Of a stretch of 64,000 nucleotides of DNA, positions 1 to 8,183 are shown piece after piece; positions within the stretch are counted from its first letter, which is position 1, and each line of letters starts with the position of its first letter. A program made the translations under genes and the position numbers. The stretch lies in NCBI RefSeq assembly GCF_943737005.1, contig NZ_CALSFU010000017.1, positions 62,001 to 126,000 of the forward strand, in the 5' to 3' direction. The notes beneath the pieces are model-generated. The model worked only from the letters and a program-made list of their open reading frames with translations. It had not been told where the DNA came from and did no database searches. This DNA comes from Achromobacter sp. Marseille-Q4962. Lineage in GTDB: Bacteria > Pseudomonadota > Gammaproteobacteria > Burkholderiales > Burkholderiaceae_B.

Positions 1-125
1 CTCGGGGATTGAAAAAAACGGTAACCGGGTTCGAAATATATCTACCTATATAACGACAGTCAATTTGGCCGGATGCTTAGGCCGGTATGCATAGTCACGC
101 AAGCGCGGGCGCTTGCCGCCCGGCC

Positions 126-542
126 TCAGCCGCGCGCCACGTCGTGCACGCGCACCGAGGCGGGGGCCAGCGCCGCGCGCAGCCGCCGCAGCGCCAGTTC
201 GGGCCGCGCCGCGCCGCACATGAAGATGTCCAGCGCGGCGTACAGATGCTCGGGCCACGAATGGATGCTGATGTGGGATTCGCTCAGCATGACCACGCCG
301 GTCACGCCCGCGCCCGCGCCGAAATGGTGGAAGTGCGCGCCCAGCACCCGGGCGCCGGCGGCGCGCGCGGCCTCGACGAGTTCGCGTTCCAGCGCGGCGG
401 CGTCGCCCAGCAGCGCGGCCGCCACGCCGTGGAAGTCAGCCAGCAGGTGCCGGCCCCGGGCCGCGTGCGGCGCCGGACCGGACACCGGACCGGACACCGG
501 ACCGGACACCGGACCGGACGCCTGGCCTTGCTGGCCGCTCAT
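126..542 (-). CDS. speD: S-adenosylmethionine decarboxylase proenzyme
   Basis: Class 1B AdoMet decarboxylase of 138 residues, which makes decarboxylated SAM, the aminopropyl donor for polyamine synthesis. The self-cleavage site lies in SESHISIHSWPE: Glu88-Ser89, with Ser89 becoming the pyruvoyl group. His94 and Cys109 sit at the spacing (+5 and +20) of the processing and catalytic residues in the Thermotoga-type family. The N-terminus carries an unusual SGPV repeat (about residues 9-23) encoded by a 12-bp tandem repeat. Its ATG overlaps the stop of the upstream 47-codon gene (ATGA), so it is the last gene of a leftward operon. The core assignment is secure; the physiological acceptor of the aminopropyl group is not known from sequence. 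Confidence 0.93.
   Translation of the reverse strand: MSGQQGQASGPVSGPVSGPVSGPAPHAARGRHLLADFHGVAAALLGDAAALERELVEAARAAGARVLGAHFHHFGAGAGVTGVVMLSESHISIHSWPEHLYAALDIFMCGAARPELALRRLRAALAPASVRVHDVARG
473..520. repeat. 12-bp tandem repeat inside the speD 5' end
   Basis: Four head-to-tail copies of CCGGACCGGACA, the last ending in G. The unit is a multiple of three, so copy changes add or remove four residues (SGPV type) without shifting frame. It lies upstream of the conserved SpeD core. Confidence 0.9.
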
Positions 543-682
543 TTGTGGAATCCGCCCGAAGACCAGCCCGAATGCCCCGAGGAGCCGCCCCAGGTCGAGC
601 CGCCGCCCGAGGAGGACGTGCCCGAACCCGTGACGAAGATGATCACCACGATGGCATACACGGTGTACAGGAACTTGCCCAT
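539..682 (-). CDS. 47-residue Gly/Ser-rich single-pass membrane peptide
   Basis: Small ORF of 48 codons between the DUF4178 gene and speD. The product starts MGKFLYTVYAIVVIIFVTGS, giving one hydrophobic helix at about residues 4-18, followed by a Gly/Ser/Trp/His-rich tail ending SSGGFHK. The start lies one base after the stop of the upstream gene and the stop overlaps the speD ATG (ATGA). This tight coupling on both sides is the main reason to believe it is real. There is no clear ribosome-binding site beyond translational coupling. I do not recognise a family. The glycine-rich tail could be a flexible exposed segment; function unknown. Confidence 0.7.
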   Translation of the reverse strand: MGKFLYTVYAIVVIIFVTGSGTSSSGGGSTWGGSSGHSGWSSGGFHK

Positions 683-683
683 G

Positions 684-2150
684 CTATTGCCCGCCCCCGA
701 GCTTGTCCGCGATCGCCGCCGGGAACCAGAGCAGCGCCAGCCCGATCAGGAAGGGCAGGAATCCGCCGCTGAGCAGACGCTCGAAGTTCATGAATGTCAT
801 GAAGATGATGGCCACCTTGGCCCAGTTGCGGTAGGAGCCGGGCCGGCCGGCTTCGCGGCGCGGCGTCAGCCTGGCGAGTTCGGGCCGGCCGAACCATGCC
901 GCGAGCTGGGCGGGCTGCACCGGCGCGGAGGCCGACCAGCCCAGCTCGGCCTCGGCCAGCTCGCGCGTGAGCTTGTCGTCGCCCGCCTGGTAATCGGTGA
1001 TCTGCGTGCTGTCGCCCGCCTTGACGCGCCAGTTGAAGGCGCCCAGCGCCGCGTCCACGCGCGAGGTGTAGTCGTAGAGCTTCCGGTAGACGCGGCCCTG
1101 CCAGCGCACGCTGGCGGCGTTGGCCCGGCCGGGCCAGGTGTCGCAGACGCGCACGCGCTCCCAGCCCTCGTTGCTCTCGACCAGCCACAGAAAACCGCGC
1201 CGGGGATTGAATAGCAGGTATTCGATCCAGTCGGAAGGGTCTTCCGGGTCCGGGTCGACGCATTTCATCAGGCCGATGAGCAGGTATTCCGCCTCGTCGA
1301 TGCGGGCCTTCTCGCCCAGCGCCAGCGTGGTCTTGAGGCGCGCGGCCTTCCTGGCCTGCGCGATCACCACGGCCGTGTCGCCCGAGCAGTCGAGCTGGCT
1401 GCCGCAGGAGGGGCACACCACCTGGGTGGCCATGGCGGCCACGAAACTGATGGGGCCGCCGCATTGCGGGCAGGCGAGCGCCTGCACCTGGCCGCGGAAC
1501 CGCCCGGCCGTTTCCATGACCTGTTCGTCCGAGCGCAGCGACCCCGCCTGCATGCCGGACAGGTCGTACCCATGGCCCATATAGACCTCGGGCGTGTCGC
1601 CGTCGGAATAGTCCAGCGTCAGGAAGGCATCCACGCTGCGGAAGTCCGCCACGCGGGCCTGCCAGCCCTCGCCGGGCGCGAAAGGCAGCTCGCCCTGCGC
1701 TCCGCCGCCCCGGCAGACGCGCACGTCCGAGGCCACGAAGCGCTGGCCGTCCAGGTTGATTTCCAGGCCAGGCCGGATGTCGGCAAAAGCCGGCAGCGCC
1801 TTGCGCGTCTTGGCGCTGCGCCGGCGCGTGACGGCATACTGGCCCGAGGCGTCCGACAGCCAGCCGTCGGAGCCGTCCTCGAACCACAGATACCATTCGT
1901 TCCAGAAGCCGTCCTCGAAGCGCATCTGGATGCGGCCGATCACGTCGAAACGCTTCTTGCCGTAGACGCCCGTGGCGCCGAGCTGGATCGGCGAGCAGTC
2001 TTCGAGGATTTCCGCGGCCTCGCCGATGCGGCGGACGGAATCGGCGTCCTTGAGCAGCGTACTGCGGCACGCGCCGCATACCGCCATGACCGAGGCGGTC
2101 GAGGCGAAACTGACGGGCGCTCCGCATTGCGGACACAATACCTGCTGCAT
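684..2150 (-). CDS. DUF4178 protein with two zinc ribbons and a C-terminal membrane segment
   Basis: 488 residues in a duplicated layout. A CxxC...CxxC zinc ribbon (Cys6, Cys9, Cys25, Cys28) precedes a first DUF4178-like beta-rich module (about 45-200). A second ribbon (Cys227, Cys230, Cys246, Cys249) precedes a second module (about 270-410). The C-terminus has a hydrophobic stretch (about 445-480) that probably anchors the protein in the membrane. Families of this kind occur with SPFH or PspA-like proteins, DUF350 and polyamine enzymes, as here. The gene lies between the SPFH gene (24-bp gap) and the 47-residue peptide (1-bp gap). Biochemical role unknown; a membrane-associated scaffold or sensor is an inference. 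Confidence 0.8.
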   Translation of the reverse strand: MQQVLCPQCGAPVSFASTASVMAVCGACRSTLLKDADSVRRIGEAAEILEDCSPIQLGATGVYGKKRFDVIGRIQMRFEDGFWNEWYLWFEDGSDGWLSDASGQYAVTRRRSAKTRKALPAFADIRPGLEINLDGQRFVASDVRVCRGGGAQGELPFAPGEGWQARVADFRSVDAFLTLDYSDGDTPEVYMGHGYDLSGMQAGSLRSDEQVMETAGRFRGQVQALACPQCGGPISFVAAMATQVVCPSCGSQLDCSGDTAVVIAQARKAARLKTTLALGEKARIDEAEYLLIGLMKCVDPDPEDPSDWIEYLLFNPRRGFLWLVESNEGWERVRVCDTWPGRANAASVRWQGRVYRKLYDYTSRVDAALGAFNWRVKAGDSTQITDYQAGDDKLTRELAEAELGWSASAPVQPAQLAAWFGRPELARLTPRREAGRPGSYRNWAKVAIIFMTFMNFERLLSGGFLPFLIGLALLWFPAAIADKLGGGQ

Positions 2151-2174
2151 GTAGCCGGACCGGTAGGGAAAGAA

Positions 2175-3194
2175 TCAGCGGGTGAGTTTCTTCAGGACTT
2201 CGGCCTTGGCGGCGTCGTAGTCGGCCTGGGTGATGAGTTCCTGGTCGAGCAGGGCCTTGAGCTGCTGCAGGCGCTGCACCGGATCGGCCTCGCCCTGGCC
2301 GGCCGGAGCCGGGGCCGCAGGCGCGGGCCGCCCCTGCCCGGCTGCCAGGCCCTGGGCCATGGTCTGGCCCAGCGCGGCGCCGGCGGCCAGGCCCGCGCCG
2401 ATGCCCGCCACGCCGCCCTCGTTCTGCGCGGCCAGCGGAATGGACGTGGCGGTCTGGTACTGCGTGAACTTGCCCAGGTCGCCCGCCATGCCCATGGAAA
2501 TCCGCGTGTCCAGCGCCTTCTGCAGCTCTTGCGGCAGCGACACGTTCTCTACCGTGAAGTTGTCCAGCTTCACGCCATAGCGCTCGAACACGGGCGCCAG
2601 CTCGGCGCCGATGCGCTGCGACATCAGGCCCTGGTTGGCCGCCATGTCGAGGAACGGCACATTGGCGCCGCCCAGGGCCGCGCTCATGGCCGCCACCACC
2701 ATGTTGCGCAGCTGGGCCTCCAGGTCGTCGACCGTGTACACCTCGCGCGTGCCGCTGATCTCGCGGTAGAACTTGCCCGGATCGGCGATCTGGTAGGAAT
2801 ACACGCCATAGGCGCGCAGCCGCACCATGCCGAACTCGGCGTCGCGCACCGTGACCGGCTGCGCCGTGCCCCAGCGGCGGCCGAGCTGCAGCCGCGTGCT
2901 GAAGAAAACCACGTCCGACTTGAACGGCGACTCGAACAGCTTGTCCCAGTTCTTCAGGTAGGTCAGCACCGGCAGGGTCTGCGTGGTGAGCTTGTACATG
3001 CCGGGGCCGAACACGTCGGCCACCTTGCCCTCGTTCACGAAGACCGCCATCTGCGACTCGCGCACGGTGAGGCTGGCGCCGTACTGGATTTCGAAGTCCT
3101 GCATGGGGTAGCGCCAGGCCAGTACGCCTTCGCGATCCTCGTTCCATTGCAGGATGTCGATGAACTGCTTGCGGATGAAAGAGCCCAGGCTCAT
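2175..3194 (-). CDS. SPFH-domain protein with C-terminal SHOCT motif
   Basis: 339 residues. The central part (about 30-230) resembles the YdjI-type SPFH group sometimes labelled virion core protein. A Gly/Ala/Pro-rich linker (about 262-300) leads to a SHOCT-like helical motif, seen in LKALLDQELITQADYDAAK near the end. SPFH proteins assemble on membranes and mark lipid domains; SHOCT motifs commonly mediate oligomerisation. A strong GGAGG eight bases before the ATG fixes the start. It is second in the leftward operon, after DUF350. Its company suggests work at the cytoplasmic membrane, together with the DUF350 and DUF4178 proteins. Confidence 0.85.
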   Translation of the reverse strand: MSLGSFIRKQFIDILQWNEDREGVLAWRYPMQDFEIQYGASLTVRESQMAVFVNEGKVADVFGPGMYKLTTQTLPVLTYLKNWDKLFESPFKSDVVFFSTRLQLGRRWGTAQPVTVRDAEFGMVRLRAYGVYSYQIADPGKFYREISGTREVYTVDDLEAQLRNMVVAAMSAALGGANVPFLDMAANQGLMSQRIGAELAPVFERYGVKLDNFTVENVSLPQELQKALDTRISMGMAGDLGKFTQYQTATSIPLAAQNEGGVAGIGAGLAAGAALGQTMAQGLAAGQGRPAPAAPAPAGQGEADPVQRLQQLKALLDQELITQADYDAAKAEVLKKLTR

Positions 3195-3228
3195 GGATAG
3201 GTCCTCCGGTATGGCCGCGCCGGCGGCC

Positions 3229-3615
3229 TCAGGTGAGGCAGGCGGCGTTGACGATGCCCGCGGCCAGCGAAATCGAGCCCATCAGGCCGCCCATGGCGAT
3301 GTTGTTTTCCTGGATGGCGTCGTCCATGCCGCGGATGACGCGCCCCATCACGGCGTACACCAGCGCCTGCACCGCCATCGCGGCCAGGCCCCACAGCACG
3401 AACATGACGAACGTGGCGTGCACCGCGATGCTGGAGCACAGGGTGAAGCTGAACCCCACCAGGGCGCCCCCGTAGGACAGCATGGCCGCGATATTGCCCT
3501 CGTGGATAAGCTCGAACTCGCGGTAGCGCGTGATCGCGGTATAGACCAGGGTGAACGCGCCCAGCATGACGAGCGCCGAGGCGATGTAGATCAGATAGGT
3601 CAGAGCCGGATGCAT
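3229..3615 (-). CDS. DUF350 (YjfL-type) four-helix membrane protein
   Basis: 128 residues with four predicted membrane helices (about 5-27, 42-63, 66-90 and 105-125), the size and layout of the DUF350/YjfL family. The second half carries polar, acidic residues in GMDDAIQENNIA before the last helix, a conserved feature of these proteins. It is the first gene of the leftward operon, with GGAGG 11 bases before the ATG. In E. coli, yjfL lies beside a PspA-like gene and a glutathionylspermidine-synthetase-like gene, which parallels the polyamine link here. Molecular function is unknown. Confidence 0.8.
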   Translation of the reverse strand: MHPALTYLIYIASALVMLGAFTLVYTAITRYREFELIHEGNIAAMLSYGGALVGFSFTLCSSIAVHATFVMFVLWGLAAMAVQALVYAVMGRVIRGMDDAIQENNIAMGGLMGSISLAAGIVNAACLT

Positions 3616-3638
3616 GGATTGGCGATCCTCCAGTTGGC

Positions 3639-3676
3639 CGCAGTATAAACGGCGCGTTCCAGTTCTATATACTGCG
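3639..3676. promoter_or_regulatory. Symmetric divergent promoter / dyad
   Basis: Perfect 9-bp inverted arms CGCAGTATA (3639-3647) and TATACTGCG (3668-3676) lie between the DUF350 and SpeE-like genes. Each arm supplies a -10-like TATACT facing outward: leftward 27 bases from the DUF350 ATG, rightward 30 bases from the SpeE-like ATG. No good -35 is visible in either direction, so an activator or a shared operator is plausible. Confidence 0.5.
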
Positions 3677-3702
3677 AACGCGTTTCTCCTGCCGGACTCT
3701 TC

Positions 3703-5214
3703 ATGCGCGACCGCGTCCTCATCCTCTCGGTTCTCATCGTCGCCTCCTGCGGGCTGGGCTACGAGCTCATCACCAGCGCGCTCGCCAGCTACCTGCTGGG
3801 GGACTCGGTCCTGCAGTTTTCCTCCGTCATCGGCTGCTACCTGTTCGCCATGGGCGTGGGGTCGTGGGCGTCGCGCTACGTCCGCGACGACGACGTGCTC
3901 AACCGCTTCATCGACGTGGAGCTGATGGTCGCGCTGCTGGGCGGCATTTCGGCCGCCGCCCTCTTCCTGGTGTTCGCATGGCTGTCGGCCCCGTTCCGCA
4001 CCGCGCTGTACGCGGGCGTGTTCCTGATCGGCCTGATGGTGGGCATGGAGATCCCGCTCGTCATGCGCATATTCAACCAGCGCAAGGCCGAATTCCGCGA
4101 CATCGTGAGCCGCGTGCTCACCTTCGACTACCTGGGCGCGCTGGCCGTCTCGCTCATTTTTCCGCTGCTGCTGGCGCCCCGGCTGGGCCTGCTGCGCACG
4201 GCCTTCCTGTTCGGCATCCTGAACGCCGGGGTGGCGCTCTGGACCACCTGGCTCTTTCGCGCCGAGGTGCGCCGGCCGGCCGAACGCGCCGTGCGGGGCG
4301 CGGTGGTGCTGGGCCTGCTGGCCATGGGCTTCATCGCCTCGCCGCGCATGACGGCCTGGGCCGAGAAGGGCCTGTACGGCGACGAGGTGGTGCATGCCGA
4401 GACCACGCCCTACCAGCGGCTCGTCGTCACCCGCTGGCACGACGACCTGCGGCTCTACATCAACGGCAACCTGCAGTTCTCCTCGCGCGACGAGCACCGC
4501 TATCACGAGTCGCTGGTGCATCCGGGCCTGCAGGCCCTGCCCTGGGCGCGCAACGTGCTGGTGCTGGGCGGCGGCGACGGCCTGGCAGTGCGCGAGATCC
4601 TCAAGCATCGCAACGTGGAGCGCGTCACGCTGGTGGACCTGGACCCGGCCATGACGGGGCTGTTCTCGCGCTCGGCGCCGCTCGTCGCGCTGAACCAGGG
4701 CTCGCTGAAAGACCCGCGCGTCACCGTCGTCAACGAAGACGCGGGCCGCTGGCTGGAAACGCATGCCGAGGTGTACGACTTCATCGTGGTGGACTTCCCC
4801 GACCCTTCCAACTTCGGGCTGGGGCGGCTGTACTCGGTGCCGGTCTACCATCTCATGGCCCGCCATCTGGCCGAGAAGGGCTACATGGTGGTGCAGTCCA
4901 CCTCGCCCTATTTCGCCCCGCGCTCCTTCTGGAGCGTGGACGCCACGCTCCAGGAAGCCGGCCTGCACACCTGGCCGTACCATGCCTACGTGCCTTCCTT
5001 CGGCGACTGGGGCTTCATCCTGGCGGGCAAGCGCGACGACTATGCGCCGCCGCGCGCGCTCGACGTGCCCGCCCGCTACCTGGACCCCGACACGCTGCGG
5101 GAGCTGTTCCATTTCCCGGCCGACATGCCGCGGCTCGCCATGCCGCCCAACCGCCTCAACGAACAATCGCTGGTGCGGTATTTCGACGAAGACTGGCGCA
5201 AGGTCATCCGATGA
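3703..5214 (+). CDS. Membrane-fused spermidine synthase-like aminopropyltransferase
   Basis: 503 residues: an N-terminal domain of about seven membrane helices (about 5-215) fused to a spermidine synthase fold (about 230-450). The decarboxylated-SAM site is intact: Gln258 and the DEHRYHE segment (263-269), GGGDG (289-293), acidic residue in VDLDP (310-314), NEDAG (344-348), and the catalytic pair Asp364/Asp367 in DFPDP. An aminopropyl transfer reaction is therefore likely. The fused membrane domain implies a membrane-embedded or lipophilic acceptor, or simple anchoring. It is divergent from the SpeD operon that would supply its donor and overlaps the next gene by ATGA. No clear Shine-Dalgarno. 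The acceptor is unknown. Confidence 0.87.
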   Translation: MRDRVLILSVLIVASCGLGYELITSALASYLLGDSVLQFSSVIGCYLFAMGVGSWASRYVRDDDVLNRFIDVELMVALLGGISAAALFLVFAWLSAPFRTALYAGVFLIGLMVGMEIPLVMRIFNQRKAEFRDIVSRVLTFDYLGALAVSLIFPLLLAPRLGLLRTAFLFGILNAGVALWTTWLFRAEVRRPAERAVRGAVVLGLLAMGFIASPRMTAWAEKGLYGDEVVHAETTPYQRLVVTRWHDDLRLYINGNLQFSSRDEHRYHESLVHPGLQALPWARNVLVLGGGDGLAVREILKHRNVERVTLVDLDPAMTGLFSRSAPLVALNQGSLKDPRVTVVNEDAGRWLETHAEVYDFIVVDFPDPSNFGLGRLYSVPVYHLMARHLAEKGYMVVQSTSPYFAPRSFWSVDATLQEAGLHTWPYHAYVPSFGDWGFILAGKRDDYAPPRALDVPARYLDPDTLRELFHFPADMPRLAMPPNRLNEQSLVRYFDEDWRKVIR

Positions 5215-6866
5215 AGCCCGGCCGCCGCCATTTCCTGCTGGGCGCGGCAGCCGCGGCGGCCGGCGGCGCGCTGGGCCTGGCCCGCTCGCGCATCGTCGAG
5301 GTCCGGCCCGAGCTGCGCTACCCCGGACGCGAACTGGGCCACGCGCTGCGCGAGGGCGCGGCCTGGCCCGCGCCCTCGGGCGTCCGCCGGGCCGCCGTCG
5401 CCATCCTGGGATCGGGCGTGGCGGGTCTGAGCTGCGCGTGGAAACTGGCGCGCGAAGGCTGGCGCGACTTCGTGGTCGTGAGCGGGCCCGAAACCGGCGG
5501 CAACGCGGCCGGCGGGCGGCGGCGCGGGCTGGACTATCCGCTGGGCGCGCACTATCTGCCGCTGCCCTCGATGGAATCCGTCCACGTGCGCGAGATGCTG
5601 GCCGCGCTCGGCATCCTGGAGCGCGGCGCGGACGACTCGCGGCCCTGGTACGACGAAGCCGTCATCGTGCATGCGCCCCAGGAGCGCCTGCTGCGCGGCG
5701 GGCGCTGGGAAGACAGCCTGCTGCCCATGACCGGCCTGCCCGAGGCCGAGCTGGCGCAGCACCGCCGCTTCCTGCAGACCGTGGCCGGCCTGCACGCGGC
5801 GCGCGGCGCCGACGGCCGCAAGGTGTTCGCGATCCCGGTATCGCTGTCCTCGCGCGATCCCGCATGGCGCGCGCTGGACGGACTCAGCCTGCGCCAGTGG
5901 CTGCGCCGCGAAGGCTACGACGCGCCCGCCCTGCTCTGGTATCTGGACTACTGCTGCCGCGACGACTACGGCGCGGACAGCGGCGCCGTGTCGGCCTGGG
6001 CCGGGCTGCACTATTTCGCCAGCCGCGACGGCCACGCCGCCAATGCCGGCGACGGCGCCGTGCTCACCTGGCCCGGCGGGCTGTCGGCGCTGGTGGCGGC
6101 CATGCGCGCCGACATCAGCGCGCGCCTGGGCCGCGACGACTGGCTGCTGCCCGGCAGCGCCGTGCGCATCGAGCCGTCGGCGGCGGGCGCGCGCGTGGTC
6201 TGCGCGGCCCCGGGCGCGGCGGGCGCGCCGCGCGCCTATGCCCTGCAGGCCGGCCGCGCCGTCTGCGCCATGCCGGTATTCGTGGCGCAGCGCCTGCTGC
6301 CGGACATCCGGGACTACGGCTACCACCCCGCCGCGCACGCGCCGCCGCGCGCCGCCTGGCTGGTGTCGAACTTCGTCATGGACGGCTATCCTCCGGAAAT
6401 GCCGGGCGAGCCACTGTCGTGGGACAACGTGGTCTACCAGGGACAGGGGCTGGGCTATGTGGTGTCCACCCATCAATTGCTGCGCGTGGCGCCGTCGCCG
6501 CGCACCGTGTTCACCGCCTATCATGCGCTGTCCGGCATGGCGCCCGCGCAGGCCCGGCGCTGGCTGGAAAACGCCAGCCCCGAGACCTTGCGCGCGGCGG
6601 CCTCGGCCGACCTGACGGCCGCCTATGGCGACGCGTTCTGGCGCTACGCGCGCGAGCTGGAAATCACCGTGCGCGGCCACGCCATGGCCACGCCGGCGCC
6701 GGGCTACCTGTCCAACCCGGGACTGCTGGCGCTGCGCGAGGCCGACGGCCCCATTCTCTTCGCCCATGCCGACCTTTCCGGATACTCGGTATTCGAAGAG
6801 GCCGCGTGGTGGGGCGTAACGGCGGCGGCGCGCGTAATGGGCGGATCTGCCGCGGGCGCGGCATGA
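5211..6866 (+). CDS. Tat-exported FAD-dependent (amine oxidase-like) oxidoreductase
   Basis: 551 residues. The N-terminus MKPGRRHFLLGAAAAA is a twin-arginine signal (Arg5-Arg6, hydrophobic h-region), predicting export as a folded flavoprotein. The dinucleotide-binding motif ILGSGVAGLSC follows at about residues 64-74, and the overall layout is that of the FAD amine oxidase/NAD(P)-binding Rossmann group. It starts within the stop of the aminopropyltransferase gene (ATGA), so the two are translationally coupled. Oxidation of an aminopropylated product or polyamine in the periplasm is a context inference; the substrate cannot be read from sequence. Confidence 0.8.
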   Translation: MKPGRRHFLLGAAAAAAGGALGLARSRIVEVRPELRYPGRELGHALREGAAWPAPSGVRRAAVAILGSGVAGLSCAWKLAREGWRDFVVVSGPETGGNAAGGRRRGLDYPLGAHYLPLPSMESVHVREMLAALGILERGADDSRPWYDEAVIVHAPQERLLRGGRWEDSLLPMTGLPEAELAQHRRFLQTVAGLHAARGADGRKVFAIPVSLSSRDPAWRALDGLSLRQWLRREGYDAPALLWYLDYCCRDDYGADSGAVSAWAGLHYFASRDGHAANAGDGAVLTWPGGLSALVAAMRADISARLGRDDWLLPGSAVRIEPSAAGARVVCAAPGAAGAPRAYALQAGRAVCAMPVFVAQRLLPDIRDYGYHPAAHAPPRAAWLVSNFVMDGYPPEMPGEPLSWDNVVYQGQGLGYVVSTHQLLRVAPSPRTVFTAYHALSGMAPAQARRWLENASPETLRAAASADLTAAYGDAFWRYARELEITVRGHAMATPAPGYLSNPGLLALREADGPILFAHADLSGYSVFEEAAWWGVTAAARVMGGSAAGAA

Positions 6867-6908
6867 GGCCGCGGCGCGGAAGACGAAACCGGAATGGAGC
6901 CAGAACCC

Positions 6909-8171
6909 ATGGGAAACAACATCATCGTGCTGGGCGCGGGAATGGTGGGCGTGTGCTGCGCGCTCGAACTGCAGCGCCGCGGCGCGTCGGTCATCCTGGT
7001 GGACCGCCGCGAACCCGGCAGCGAAACCTCCTACGGCAACGCAGGCGTGCTGGCGCGCAGCTCGCTCATCCCGTTCAATCATCCCGGCCTCTGGCGCCAG
7101 CTCCCGCGCCTGCTGCGCAACGACACGGCGCAGTTCCGCTACCGGCCGGGTTTCCTGCTGCGCAACCTGGGCTGGGGCGCGCGCTTCCTGCTCAATGCCC
7201 GGCCCGCCGTCTACCGAGAAACCGTGGCCGCGCTGGACGGGCTGATCCGCCTGTCGGCCGACGCGCACCAGGAACTGATGCGCGAGGCGGGCATCGGCCG
7301 CCGGCTGCGCGACACGGGCTGGATCTTTCTCTACCGCAGCGCGCAGGCCTGGGAAGGCGGCGCCGCGGCGCGCCGCGTTTATGCCGAATACGGCGTGCCC
7401 ACGCAAGCGCTGGCGCCGCCGGAGCTGGCCGCCCTGGAGCCCTCGCTCGCGCCGCGCTTTGAGCGCGCGCTCTGGGTCCAGGGCTCGTATTCGGTGGACG
7501 ACCCGCAAGCGGTGGTGCGGGCCTATGCCGCGCTGTTCCGGCAGGCCGGCGGCGCATTCCGCCGCATGCCGGTGCGCGGCATCCGGCCGAACGGCGCCGG
7601 CGGCTGGACGGTGGTCGGCGCCGAAGCAAGCGGATCGCTGTCGGCGGACCGGCTGGTGGTGGCGCTGGGGCCGTGGTCGCGCGCCCTGCTGCGCACCGCG
7701 GGCCTGGACGTGCCGCTCGTCTGCGAGCGCGGCTACCACATGCACTACGCGGCGCAGCCCGGCGCGTCGCTGGGGCGGCCCGTGTACGACACGGGCGGCG
7801 GCTACGTGCTCTCGCCCATGGCGCGCGGACTGCGGCTGACCACGGGCGTGCAGCTAGACGATTGCGACGCCCCGCCGCGGCCCGAACAGCTCGGGCTGGC
7901 CGAAACGCAGGCGCGCCGGGCATTTCCGCTGGGCGACAGACTGGACGATACGCCCTGGATGGGGCGCCGCCCCACCCTGCCCGACAGCCGGCCCATGATC
8001 GGCGAAGCGCCGCGCCGGCCGGGCCTGTGGCTCGCGCTGGGCCATCAGCATATCGGGTTCAGCACGGGCCCGGGCACGGCCCGGCTGCTGGCCGGGCTGA
8101 TGAGCGGACAGGCGGGCGCGCACGCGGCGCTTGCCCATGCCTTCCGGCCGCAGCGCCTGCTGAACGGCTGA
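6909..8171 (+). CDS. FAD-dependent D-amino-acid dehydrogenase-like oxidoreductase (DadA family)
   Basis: 420 residues of the DAO/DadA fold. The FAD-binding motif VLGAGMVGVCCALELQRRG is at the extreme N-terminus, followed by the acidic residue of VDRRE, and the C-terminal GHQHIGFSTGPGTA loop closes the FAD site as in DadA. An alternative in-frame ATG exists 15 bases upstream. I chose 6909 because GGAG sits 10 bases before it and the Rossmann strand then begins at once, as usual. A D-amino acid or glycine-like amine is the probable substrate. It follows the Tat oxidoreductase by 42 bases and may be co-transcribed with it. Confidence 0.82.
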   Translation: MGNNIIVLGAGMVGVCCALELQRRGASVILVDRREPGSETSYGNAGVLARSSLIPFNHPGLWRQLPRLLRNDTAQFRYRPGFLLRNLGWGARFLLNARPAVYRETVAALDGLIRLSADAHQELMREAGIGRRLRDTGWIFLYRSAQAWEGGAAARRVYAEYGVPTQALAPPELAALEPSLAPRFERALWVQGSYSVDDPQAVVRAYAALFRQAGGAFRRMPVRGIRPNGAGGWTVVGAEASGSLSADRLVVALGPWSRALLRTAGLDVPLVCERGYHMHYAAQPGASLGRPVYDTGGGYVLSPMARGLRLTTGVQLDDCDAPPRPEQLGLAETQARRAFPLGDRLDDTPWMGRRPTLPDSRPMIGEAPRRPGLWLALGHQHIGFSTGPGTARLLAGLMSGQAGAHAALAHAFRPQRLLNG

Positions 8172-8183
8172 GCCTCGACGTCC

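Noticed and set aside
20-40. GGTTCGAAAT resembling a tRNA T-arm near the window start
   Set aside because: No acceptor stem, D-arm or anticodon arm can be built around it.
87-1214. Long rightward open frame across speD and the DUF4178 gene
   Set aside because: Antisense shadow of GC-rich coding DNA; no recognisable domain and it overlaps well-supported genes.
643-3147. Very long leftward open frame overlapping DUF4178 and SPFH genes
   Set aside because: Arginine-rich shadow frame of real genes; the protein has low-complexity composition and no domain.
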